Source of the DNA: Flavobacteriaceae bacterium
GTDB lineage: Bacteria > Bacteroidota > Bacteroidia > Flavobacteriales > Flavobacteriaceae
Length of the DNA: 9,418 nt
Direction of reading: 5' to 3'
NCBI GenBank assembly: GCA_014763515.1
Contig: JACXVH010000103.1
Location: 1-9,418, forward strand
Part shown: piece after piece, positions 1 through 6,068 of the stretch
Layout: every line of letters begins with the position of its first letter
Position numbering within the stretch: the stretch's first letter is position 1
Notes under the pieces: model-generated
Told to the model about the DNA's origin: nothing
The model's input: the letters and a program-made list of their open reading frames with translations, nothing else
Databases searched by the model: none
Translations under genes and position numbers: made by a program

Positions 1-373
1 TATTCAACAATATTGTGAGAGTCACGGCTATGGTGTTGTTCGTGAATTATGTGGTCACGGCTTAGGAAGAAAAATGCATGAAGACCCAGAAGTTCCAAAT
101 TATGGAAAAAGAGGTCGTGGTAAAAAATTAGTAAACGGAATGGTCATTGCCATTGAACCTATGATTAATTTAGGAACTAAGAATATTCGCCAACATAAAG
201 ACGGTTGGACCATTACAACTGCCGACGGAAAACCTAGCGCTCATTTTGAACATGATGTTGCTATTGTTGATGGAAAACCTGAATTACTTTCTACTTTTGC
301 TTATATTTATGAAGCATTAGGAATTACTTCAAATGAAGAAGATGGTTTAAGACAAGTGCCTTTAGTTTTATAA
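1..373 (+). CDS. map: Type I methionine aminopeptidase, C-terminal part (5' end outside window)
   Basis: Removes the initiator methionine from nascent proteins in the cytoplasm, using a two-metal centre. The reading frame is open from base 2, giving 123 residues before TAA at 371-373; about the first half of the usual ~260-270 residue enzyme lies upstream of the window. Seen in the sequence: CGHG with the metal-ligand His at local residue 19, a second conserved His at 26 (KMHEDP), the IEPM motif with ligand Glu at 52, and FEHD with ligand Glu at 83, matching H171, H178, E204 and E235 of the E. coli enzyme. DGWT at 67-70 is also typical. The C-terminus runs a few residues longer than the E. 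coli enzyme, ending QVPLVL. The stop overlaps the start of the next gene by one base (TAATG), which suggests one transcript and coupled translation. An internal ATG at 74 lies inside the catalytic domain and is not the real start. Confidence 0.95.
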   Translation, partial: IQQYCESHGYGVVRELCGHGLGRKMHEDPEVPNYGKRGRGKKLVNGMVIAIEPMINLGTKNIRQHKDGWTITTADGKPSAHFEHDVAIVDGKPELLSTFAYIYEALGITSNEEDGLRQVPLVL

Positions 374-1143
374 TGAAGAAACTTTTTAAATTCGTTCTCA
401 ACACCATTCCAAGACCAATCTTAATTCGGTTAAGTATTGTAATAAGACCCATTTTAGCTTTTTTCTTGAAAGGAAACAAATTTACTGATCCGATTGACGG
501 AAAGAGCTTTAGAATGTTCTTACCATATGGCTATGGTAACCAACGTAATAATGTATTGTCGCCAAGTACACTTTCTTTAGAAAGACATCGTTTATTATGG
601 TTATACTTACAAAATGAAACTAATTTTTTCACTTCAACAGAAAAATTGAAAGTTTTACATTTTGCTCCTGAACAAGAGTTTTACAAGCGTTTCAAAAAGC
701 AAAGCAATATTGAATACACAACAACTGATTTACTTTCACCCTTAGCAGATGTGAAAGCAGATATTTGTAATTTACCCTTTGAAGATAATTCATTTGATAT
801 CATATTTTGCAACCATGTTTTAGAACACATTCCTAATGATACTAAAGCAATGCAAGAATTGTATCGCGTAATGAAACCAAATGGTTGGGGCATTTTTCAA
901 ATTCCTCAAGATTTATCTCGTGAAACTACATTTGCAGATGATTCGATAACAGACGCTAAAGAAAGAGCAAAAATCTTCGGACAATATGACCATGTACGTG
1001 TTTACGGAAGAGATTATTTCGACAAACTAAGAAGCATAGGTTTTAAAGTGGATGAAGTAGATTATACTTCAAAACTTTCAGCTGAATTAGTTGAAAAATA
1101 TTGTTTAGCTAAAGGGGAAATTATTCCTGTTGTTAGGAAATAA
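373..1143 (+). CDS. Class I SAM-dependent methyltransferase (Methyltransf_11 type)
   Basis: A 256-residue protein with a Rossmann-fold methyltransferase core from about residue 92 to 180. The SAM-binding strand is KVLHFAPE (93-100), a form I associate with a conserved Bacteroidota family. The acidic second strand ends in TTTDL (116-120), ADICNLPFED (129-138) follows, then FDIIFCNHVLEHI (141-153) and the VMKPNGWGIFQIP segment (167-179). The first ~35 residues are basic and hydrophobic (IRLSIVIRPILAFFLKG) and may touch the membrane. Residues 36-80, with LPYGYGNQRNNVLSP, are a family-specific lead-in. The C-terminal KGEIIPVV is also typical, so the protein looks complete. The start is fixed by the one-base overlap with the map stop. 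The methyl acceptor cannot be told from the sequence; small-molecule, lipid/quinone-like or protein substrates are all possible. Confidence 0.9.
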   Translation: MKKLFKFVLNTIPRPILIRLSIVIRPILAFFLKGNKFTDPIDGKSFRMFLPYGYGNQRNNVLSPSTLSLERHRLLWLYLQNETNFFTSTEKLKVLHFAPEQEFYKRFKKQSNIEYTTTDLLSPLADVKADICNLPFEDNSFDIIFCNHVLEHIPNDTKAMQELYRVMKPNGWGIFQIPQDLSRETTFADDSITDAKERAKIFGQYDHVRVYGRDYFDKLRSIGFKVDEVDYTSKLSAELVEKYCLAKGEIIPVVRK

Positions 1144-1180
1144 AAGAATTCTTCACTTCGAGTTATTTTTCGAAAATATC

Positions 1181-1227
1181 AAAAAAATTGTATCGAGAAG
1201 TTTTTAAAATATCGTTGTTCTCGATAC
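1181..1227 (-). terminator. Hairpin terminator between the convergent methyltransferase and apbE genes
   Basis: A perfect 10-bp inverted repeat, GTATCGAGAA at 1190-1199 and TTCTCGATAC at 1218-1227, encloses an 18-base loop. On the minus strand the stem is followed by AATTTTTTT (1189 down to 1181), the pattern of a Rho-independent terminator for apbE, whose stop lies 35 bases before the stem. On the plus strand the stem is followed only by CCTTTTGTTT, so termination of the methyltransferase transcript is possible but weaker. The long loop lowers confidence. Confidence 0.6.
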
Positions 1228-1262
1228 CTTTTGTTTCACAGAAAACTCAAACTGAAGCAGAA

Positions 1263-2282
1263 TCAATTCACTAAAGTTTTAAAATTATCTGTTTGAAAAC
1301 GTTGCATTTTATTATTTTCATCAACATATAAAATCATAACGTATAATTCAGGATGTTGCTTAGTAAATTCTTTTCCTTCTTCTAAATTCATTACCATAAA
1401 AGCTGTCGCATAACCATCTGCCATAACACAAGTTGAAGCTAAAACAGTTGTACTTAAAACTGAACCTTTTTGAGGTTTTCCCGTTATTGGATTAATGGTG
1501 TGAACAAACTTTTCACCAGTAATACTATCTATTATTACTTTTCTGTAATTGCCGGAAGTTGCCATTCCTAGATTCTCTAATTTAATACTAGCTATTAATT
1601 TTCGTTCTTCATCAGGAGATTGTAAAGGATCATCAATACCAATTACCCAATTTTTATTTTGAATCGTATTTTTACCCAATGCAAACAATTCGCCGCCAAT
1701 TTCTACTATAGCGTTATCAACGCCTTTTGATTTTAGAAAACGCGTCACTACATCTACCGAATAACCTTGTGCAATTGCGTTAAAATCAAAGTAAGTTTGA
1801 GCAAAATCTTTATGAATGGTTTTATTTTTATTGATATGTACTTTTGAAAAACCTACATATTGTAGTAAACTATCAATTTGTTTTTGAGAAAGATTTTTAT
1901 GCTGGTGATTTGGCCCAAACCCGTATGCATTTACTAACACACCAATAGTTGGATCAAATAACCCATTTGTCTCTTCATAAATTTTTTGTGATGCTTTATA
2001 AGTATCCACAAACCAGTCATTCACTACAACTGTAGTATCACCATTATTTATTTTTGATATAGTTGAAGTTGGTTTATAAGTGGAAAGCGAATTATCAAAC
2101 TCGTTTAATAAAGAGTCAATATCTTTTTTAGAAACCAATTCTTCTGTTGCAATATATTTAATAGAATAAGTACTTCCTTGTGCTTCTCCTTGAATCATAA
2201 AGAAATCGTCTTTTTTCTCGCTTTGACAAGCAACAATAAATAATAGTGTCAAAACGCTATAATAATTCTTTAAAGCCATCAT
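1263..2282 (-). CDS. apbE: FAD:protein FMN transferase (ApbE family), lipoprotein
   Basis: Transfers FMN from FAD to a threonine in flavoproteins by a phosphoester bond; the natural substrates here are NqrB and NqrC, encoded just upstream. It is 339 residues, normal for the family. A lipoprotein signal runs to the lipobox IVAC with Cys19, so the mature protein should be membrane-anchored and face the periplasm. Motifs in order: GSTYSIKY (37-44), STYKPTSTIS (67-76), FDPTIGVL (109-116), DFNAIAQGYSVD (166-177), EIGGELFALG (194-203), IGIDDP (214-219), ATSGNYRK (241-248), HTINPITGKP (261-270) and a C-terminal STCVMADGYATAF (283-295), whose Asp289 belongs to the Mg-binding site. The start ATGATG at 2282 lies inside the end of the preceding gene (26-base overlap), so the pair is probably translationally coupled. 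It is separated from nqrF by that small gene and a terminator, so it may be expressed apart from the NQR genes. Confidence 0.96.
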   Translation of the reverse strand: MMALKNYYSVLTLLFIVACQSEKKDDFFMIQGEAQGSTYSIKYIATEELVSKKDIDSLLNEFDNSLSTYKPTSTISKINNGDTTVVVNDWFVDTYKASQKIYEETNGLFDPTIGVLVNAYGFGPNHQHKNLSQKQIDSLLQYVGFSKVHINKNKTIHKDFAQTYFDFNAIAQGYSVDVVTRFLKSKGVDNAIVEIGGELFALGKNTIQNKNWVIGIDDPLQSPDEERKLIASIKLENLGMATSGNYRKVIIDSITGEKFVHTINPITGKPQKGSVLSTTVLASTCVMADGYATAFMVMNLEEGKEFTKQHPELYVMILYVDENNKMQRFQTDNFKTLVN

Positions 2283-2619
2283 AATTTATAATATAATCGG
2301 AAGTTTTGTAAACAGGAAGTTCAAAATTTTCTGCATTTGCAATACCTACACCAGCAAATAAAACTTTTGCTTTTTTCTCTTTGGCATGCTTTAGGAAAGT
2401 TTCCATAAAAATTACATCGTAATCATCTGGATTTATAGGATAAGGAACCGCTTGCACCATAACAAAATGCAAAGTGTTTTGCGTATCGACACATATAAAT
2501 TGTGGATGCTTCTTTAACTGACTATTTATAGCAATAAATTCAAAACCTTTCGATTCTAAATCCTTACCTACATGGTTCATTGCTATTTGATGTAATTCTT
2601 GTAAACTTAGTTCTTCCAT
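2257..2619 (-). CDS. Conserved 120-residue protein of unknown function, between nqrF and apbE
   Basis: A small soluble protein with no signal peptide or membrane segment. From memory, proteins like this in flavobacterial genomes are often labelled 'NADH-quinone reductase subunit F', but the sequence has no ferredoxin cysteine motif (one Cys only, residue 43), no FAD-binding RxYS and no CGPP motif, so that label looks like a carry-over from its position. What can be seen: an N-terminal helix (about 5-23), then KGFEFIAINSQL, FICVDTQNTLHFVMVQAV (41-58), a second helix around 69-83, strand AKVLFAGVGIAN (84-95) and a closing YIINYDGFKEL. This helix-strand-strand-strand order faintly resembles UPF0102/YraN PD-(D/E)XK folds, but the usual acidic and ExK positions are absent, so any nuclease activity is unlikely. 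It overlaps apbE by 26 bases, which suggests a job linked to flavinylation or NQR assembly; that is inference. It is not NqrM, which has four conserved cysteines. Confidence 0.8.
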   Translation of the reverse strand: MEELSLQELHQIAMNHVGKDLESKGFEFIAINSQLKKHPQFICVDTQNTLHFVMVQAVPYPINPDDYDVIFMETFLKHAKEKKAKVLFAGVGIANAENFELPVYKTSDYIINYDGFKELL

Positions 2620-2623
2620 AATA

Positions 2624-2631
2624 CAAAGTTA
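2624..2631 (-). promoter_or_regulatory. Bacteroidota -7 promoter element for the 120-residue gene and apbE
   Basis: The minus strand reads TAACTTTG, an exact match to the TAnnTTTG element, just after the nqrF terminator. No good -33 TTG/TTTG lies 17-23 bases upstream, where there is only a T-run from the terminator. Only four bases (TATT) separate the element from the ATG, so transcription would begin at or next to the start codon, giving a leaderless message. Confidence 0.45.
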
Positions 2632-2652
2632 AACATTTGTAGAAGTAGTAAT

Positions 2653-2685
2653 AAAAAAACCGATTCAAATTGAATCGGTTTTTTG
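2653..2685 (-). terminator. Strong Rho-independent terminator after nqrF
   Basis: A perfect palindrome centred on base 2669 pairs 2654-2668 (A6CCGATTCAA) with 2670-2684 (TTGAATCGGT6). The A-run and T-run flank both sides, so it can act in both directions; on the minus strand it ends in TTTTTTTAT. It starts only four bases after the nqrF stop codon and ends the NQR operon. Confidence 0.9.
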
Positions 2686-2688
2686 GTT

Positions 2689-3894
2689 TTATTCTTCAGG
2701 AGATTCGTGGTTTTTCAAATGGTTTTCTATTACCACATTGTGAATAAATCCTACGAATCCATCACCTTCTCCATTTGGACCGTCTTTCACTTTCCAGTTA
2801 TCTTCTGGTAAAGGTTCAGATAATGCGATATGGAATTTAAAGTTAGGGAAATCTTTCTCTAAAGCTCTAAAGTGATCTACATAGAATAACTCACGTTTAG
2901 AACGCCCTCCATACCAATACGTTACCTTTCTTCCAGTTTTAACTGTACGGAATAAGTGGTATAAGTGAGAACGCATTGGTGCCATACCTGCTCCACCACC
3001 GATGTATAACATTTCTGCATCAGACTCGTTGATAAAGAATTCACCATAAGGTCCAGAAACTGTAACAGGATCACCTGCTTTTCTCGAGAAAATATATGAT
3101 GATGCGATACCAGGGTTAACCTTCATCCATCCATTTATATTTCTATCCCAAGGCGGAGTAGCTACACGAACGTTTAACATAATTTTACGACCTTCAGCTG
3201 GATAAGAAGCCATTGAATAAGCTCTTTCAACTGTTTCGTTATTTTTCATAACAAGTGGCCATAAATTGAATTTATCCCATTCCATTTTGAATTTTTCTGG
3301 TTCTCCTGGATGTTCTACAGGATGAGCTGTGATATCTATATCAGTATATTTAATCTCACAAGCAGGAATTTCAATTTGGATATAACCCCCTGGCTCATAG
3401 TGCATATCCTCAGGTAATTCGACAACAAACTCCTTAATGAAAGATGCTACGTTGTAATTTGAATAAACTTTAGCTTCAAATTTTTTAATACCAAATACTT
3501 CTTCTGGCACTTCAATAACCATATCTCCTTTTACCTTTACTTGGCATCCTAAACGCCATCCTTCTGCAAGTTCTCTTCTATTAAAGTGAGGAGTCTCGGT
3601 TGGCAAAGCTTCACCTCCACCCGATAAAACTTTACATTTACATTGTAAACAAGTTCCTCCACCTCCACATGCTGAGGGCAAGAAAATTTTTGCACCACCT
3701 AGTGTAGATAATAATGAACTTCCTGATCCTACTTCGATTTGCTCATCTCCGTTAATTTTAATTTTAACAGGTCCTGATGGAACTAATTTTGCTTTCGCAA
3801 ACAAAATAACAGCAACCAAAACCAATAATAAAACTAAAAACGCAATTACGGTTGTTGAAATTAATCCCGTAGTACTTACTTCTAATGCTATCAT
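2689..3894 (-). CDS. nqrF: Na+-translocating NADH:quinone reductase subunit F, apparently lacking its C-terminal tail
   Basis: NqrF takes the hydride from NADH onto FAD and passes electrons to its 2Fe-2S cluster; it is the entry point of the complex. It has 401 residues: an N-terminal membrane anchor (about 9-34), a ferredoxin domain with cluster ligands Cys76, Cys82, Cys85 and Cys117 (SACGGGGTCLQC and RLGCQV), and an FNR-like domain with the FAD motif RAYSMAS (224-230), GPYGEFF (281-287), the NADH-site GGGAGMAPMRS (299-309) and WYGGRSKRELFY (327-338). A TAHPVEHPGEPE stretch (189-200) is an insertion relative to the Vibrio protein. The oddity is the end: Vibrio and flavobacterial NqrF continue after 'HEAPED' with about 34 residues holding a YYxCGPPxMN motif and ending in DDFG, but here TAA follows HESPEE and the terminator begins four bases later. 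None of the three minus-strand frames up to the next gene encodes that tail. NADH binding and oxidation are therefore doubtful. The start is two bases after the nqrE stop. Confidence 0.95.
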   Translation of the reverse strand: MIALEVSTTGLISTTVIAFLVLLLVLVAVILFAKAKLVPSGPVKIKINGDEQIEVGSGSSLLSTLGGAKIFLPSACGGGGTCLQCKCKVLSGGGEALPTETPHFNRRELAEGWRLGCQVKVKGDMVIEVPEEVFGIKKFEAKVYSNYNVASFIKEFVVELPEDMHYEPGGYIQIEIPACEIKYTDIDITAHPVEHPGEPEKFKMEWDKFNLWPLVMKNNETVERAYSMASYPAEGRKIMLNVRVATPPWDRNINGWMKVNPGIASSYIFSRKAGDPVTVSGPYGEFFINESDAEMLYIGGGAGMAPMRSHLYHLFRTVKTGRKVTYWYGGRSKRELFYVDHFRALEKDFPNFKFHIALSEPLPEDNWKVKDGPNGEGDGFVGFIHNVVIENHLKNHESPEE

Positions 3895-3896
3895 AA

Positions 3897-4655
3897 TTAA
3901 TTTTGTGCTATTTCAGTTGTTAATGAATCTTTTACTGTTTCAACTGCAGTGGAGTCAATTACTGGTTCAGCAGGAATTTCTTCTTTTACTTCTACAGGTT
4001 CAACATTTTCAACTACTTCTTTTTTAGGAGCTTCATCTCCACCAGTTAACATACCACCGAAAGACATAAATCCGATAGCCATTAATCCAGTTAAAATGAA
4101 TGTAATTCCTAATCCACGGAAAGCAGGTGGTACATTTGAATATCTAATTTTTTCACGAATTGCAGCAATAGCTAAAATCGCTAAAAACCATCCAATACCA
4201 GAACCTACACCGTATACTGTCGCTTCAACAATATTTCCAAACTCTCTTTGTTGCATGAATAATGAACCTCCTAAGATAGCACAGTTTACAGCAATTAATG
4301 GTAAGAAAATACCCAGTGAATTATATAATGCTGGAGCAAATTTTTCTACAATCATTTCTACTAACTGTACCATTGTTGCGATAGTAGCAATAAATAAAAT
4401 GAATGTTAAGAAGCTTAAATCGTACTCAGCATATTCTTCTCCTAACCAAGCTAAAGCACCTGGACGAAGTAAATATTGATCTAATAAATAATTTAATGGT
4501 ACCGTTACTAACATAACGAAGATTACCGCAGCACCTAGACCTACAGCTGTAGATACTTTTTTAGAAACTGCTAAGTAAGAACACATTCCTAAGAATGTAG
4601 CGAATACCATATTATCAATAAAAATTGACTTTAAAAATAATTGTAATAATTCCAT
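3897..4655 (-). CDS. nqrE: Na+-translocating NADH:quinone reductase subunit E, with acidic C-terminal extension
   Basis: NqrE is an integral membrane subunit that, with NqrD, holds an iron centre within the membrane between NqrF and NqrC. The ligands expected from the Vibrio cholerae structure are present: Cys25 in FLGMCSYLAVSKK and Cys125 in VNCAILGG. About six membrane segments span residues 8-200, and the core ends in LGITFILTGLMAIGFMSFGG as in Vibrio. The Vibrio protein is 198 residues; this one has 252, because residues 205-252 form a hydrophilic tail rich in Glu, Val and Pro (13 acidic against 4 basic residues). The tail has no recognisable domain and is probably disordered. The gene starts three bases after the nqrD stop and ends two bases before nqrF, so the genes are co-transcribed and probably coupled in translation. 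Confidence 0.96.
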   Translation of the reverse strand: MELLQLFLKSIFIDNMVFATFLGMCSYLAVSKKVSTAVGLGAAVIFVMLVTVPLNYLLDQYLLRPGALAWLGEEYAEYDLSFLTFILFIATIATMVQLVEMIVEKFAPALYNSLGIFLPLIAVNCAILGGSLFMQQREFGNIVEATVYGVGSGIGWFLAILAIAAIREKIRYSNVPPAFRGLGITFILTGLMAIGFMSFGGMLTGGDEAPKKEVVENVEPVEVKEEIPAEPVIDSTAVETVKDSLTTEIAQN

Positions 4656-4658
4656 TTC

Positions 4659-5336
4659 TTAGTGTGTTTCTTCAATTAAACTTTTGTTTCTAGAACGTTG
4701 GAAACCAATAATCAATCCTAATGTAATTAAGGCCATAGGCGCTAATAACATGAAACCGTTATTTTCGTATCCAATTGCATATAAACCTGTTTTTTCAACA
4801 GGGTTACCTAACACTTCAAATCCGAATAGTTTTCCTGAACCTAATAATTCACGGAAAAAACCAACTGTTACTAATATTAATCCGTAACCTGCACCGTTAC
4901 CAATACCATCTAGGAATGATTTCCAAGGTGTATTTCCTAAAGCAAAAGCTTCGAAACGCCCCATAATGATACAGTTTGTAATAATTAAACCTACGAATAC
5001 CGATAATTTTTTAGCTAAATCTGGAACGTATGCTTTTAACGTTAAATCCACAATAATTACTAGAGCAGCAGCAACTACTAACTGCGTAATAATACGAATT
5101 GAATTAGGAATAATATTACGCATTAATGAAATTACCACATTACCCATAGCTGTAACGAAAATTACCGATAAAGCCATGATAATAGAAGCTTTTAATTCTG
5201 CTGTAATTGCTAATGCAGAACAAATACCTAATACTTGAACAGTAATTGGGTTATTGTCAAACAAAGGATCCTTTACAAGCCCTAAATTCTTTTTTGAGAA
5301 CAATGGCTCTGTTTCTGTTTTTTTAGTATCTGCCAT
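4659..5336 (-). CDS. nqrD: Na+-translocating NADH:quinone reductase subunit D
   Basis: NqrD is the membrane partner and inverted homologue of NqrE; together they coordinate the intramembrane iron centre. The two cysteine ligands are Cys39 (LGICSALAITAELKAS) and Cys122 (LIITNCIIMGRFEAFA). Other family signatures are DNNPITVQVLG (27-37), IPNSIRIITQLV (76-87), DGIGNGAGYG (143-152) and GFFRELLGSGKLFG (159-172). About six membrane helices are predicted. At 225 residues it is slightly longer than the Vibrio protein (210), mainly from a charged cytosolic-looking N-terminus (MADTKKTETEPLFSKK). It looks complete and undamaged. RnfE-type subunits share this fold, but the neighbouring NqrA, NqrB, NqrC and NqrF genes settle the assignment. 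It lies three bases after the nqrC stop. Confidence 0.96.
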   Translation of the reverse strand: MADTKKTETEPLFSKKNLGLVKDPLFDNNPITVQVLGICSALAITAELKASIIMALSVIFVTAMGNVVISLMRNIIPNSIRIITQLVVAAALVIIVDLTLKAYVPDLAKKLSVFVGLIITNCIIMGRFEAFALGNTPWKSFLDGIGNGAGYGLILVTVGFFRELLGSGKLFGFEVLGNPVEKTGLYAIGYENNGFMLLAPMALITLGLIIGFQRSRNKSLIEETH

Positions 5337-5339
5337 AGT

Positions 5340-6065
5340 TTATTTTTTTAAAGTTTTAAAATAAGGTAAGTACAGGCTAATTCCTTTTTTCAACATAGCA
5401 CTTACACCATTACTTGTAATAGTAGCACCAGAAATTGCATCAACTTCATTATCTGTCTTATCGTCATTGTTAGGATCTGCATTAGATTTAGATGTAGTAA
5501 CTGCTTTATAGTTTCCTTCTTTATCATAAATCATTTCACCTTTAAAATCATCTTTAAAAAATGGTTCTGTAATGTTAGCTCCTAAACCTGGAGTTTCTCC
5601 TTTATGATCAAAGAAAACACCGTAAATTGATTTTAAATCATCATTAAGTGCAACATAACCCCAAATAGCATCCCATAAACCATTTCCTCTTACCGGAATA
5701 ATGTAAATAGTTTTACCATCTTTTTCACTAACAAACATTGGTAAACGTTGTGTTTTACCTTCTTTTGCTGCATCTTGTTCTTTTTTAACATCAATTAAAT
5801 AAGCTTCAGGATTTTCGGTAGCTGTTGTACCTTCAATCACATATTGTTTTTTGATGTATTGAATAAACATCTCTGTAGCATTAGCACGAGTTGCGTCTAC
5901 TCCAATTGAACTTAAAATATCTAATTGCGTTTTAACTTTATCGTTATTTTCACGCATTTCTTTCGTTGCATTTGCAAAGAATGCCAACAACGAACCTACT
6001 ACAACTACTAATATTACTGCGAATACTAGAGTATATACGTTTGAATCTGTACGTTTTGTTGACAT
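5340..6065 (-). CDS. nqrC: Na+-translocating NADH:quinone reductase subunit C, covalent FMN protein
   Basis: NqrC carries a covalently bound FMN on a periplasmic domain and relays electrons from the NqrD/E iron centre to NqrB. It is 241 residues: one N-terminal membrane helix (about 11-30), then a soluble domain. The flavinylation motif DAISGATITS (209-218) is intact, with Thr215 of SGAT the expected FMN-bearing residue, attached by ApbE. Other family marks are GNGLWDAIWGYVAL (127-140) and GETPGLGANI (156-165). An Asn/Asp-rich stretch (NADPNNDDKTDNE, 195-207) comes just before the FMN motif and is probably a surface loop. The length is normal for the family and nothing appears to be missing. 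The gene starts three bases after the nqrB stop. Confidence 0.96.
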   Translation of the reverse strand: MSTKRTDSNVYTLVFAVILVVVVGSLLAFFANATKEMRENNDKVKTQLDILSSIGVDATRANATEMFIQYIKKQYVIEGTTATENPEAYLIDVKKEQDAAKEGKTQRLPMFVSEKDGKTIYIIPVRGNGLWDAIWGYVALNDDLKSIYGVFFDHKGETPGLGANITEPFFKDDFKGEMIYDKEGNYKAVTTSKSNADPNNDDKTDNEVDAISGATITSNGVSAMLKKGISLYLPYFKTLKK

Positions 6066-6068
6066 AAA

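Noticed and set aside
681..893. 70-codon open frame on the - strand inside the methyltransferase
   Set aside because: It lies opposite the conserved SAM-binding region and shows no protein-family features.
2257..2619. The small gene as a second NqrF or as NqrM
   Set aside because: It has no ferredoxin, FAD or NADH motifs, no membrane segment and only one cysteine.
3949..4479. 176-codon open frame on the + strand opposite nqrE
   Set aside because: It is an antisense shadow: low-complexity Ser/Thr/Ile composition, no recognisable motif, and nqrE on the other strand has strong conserved motifs throughout.
4684..5238. Three short + strand open frames opposite nqrD
   Set aside because: They overlap one another and conserved nqrD sequence, and have no family resemblance.
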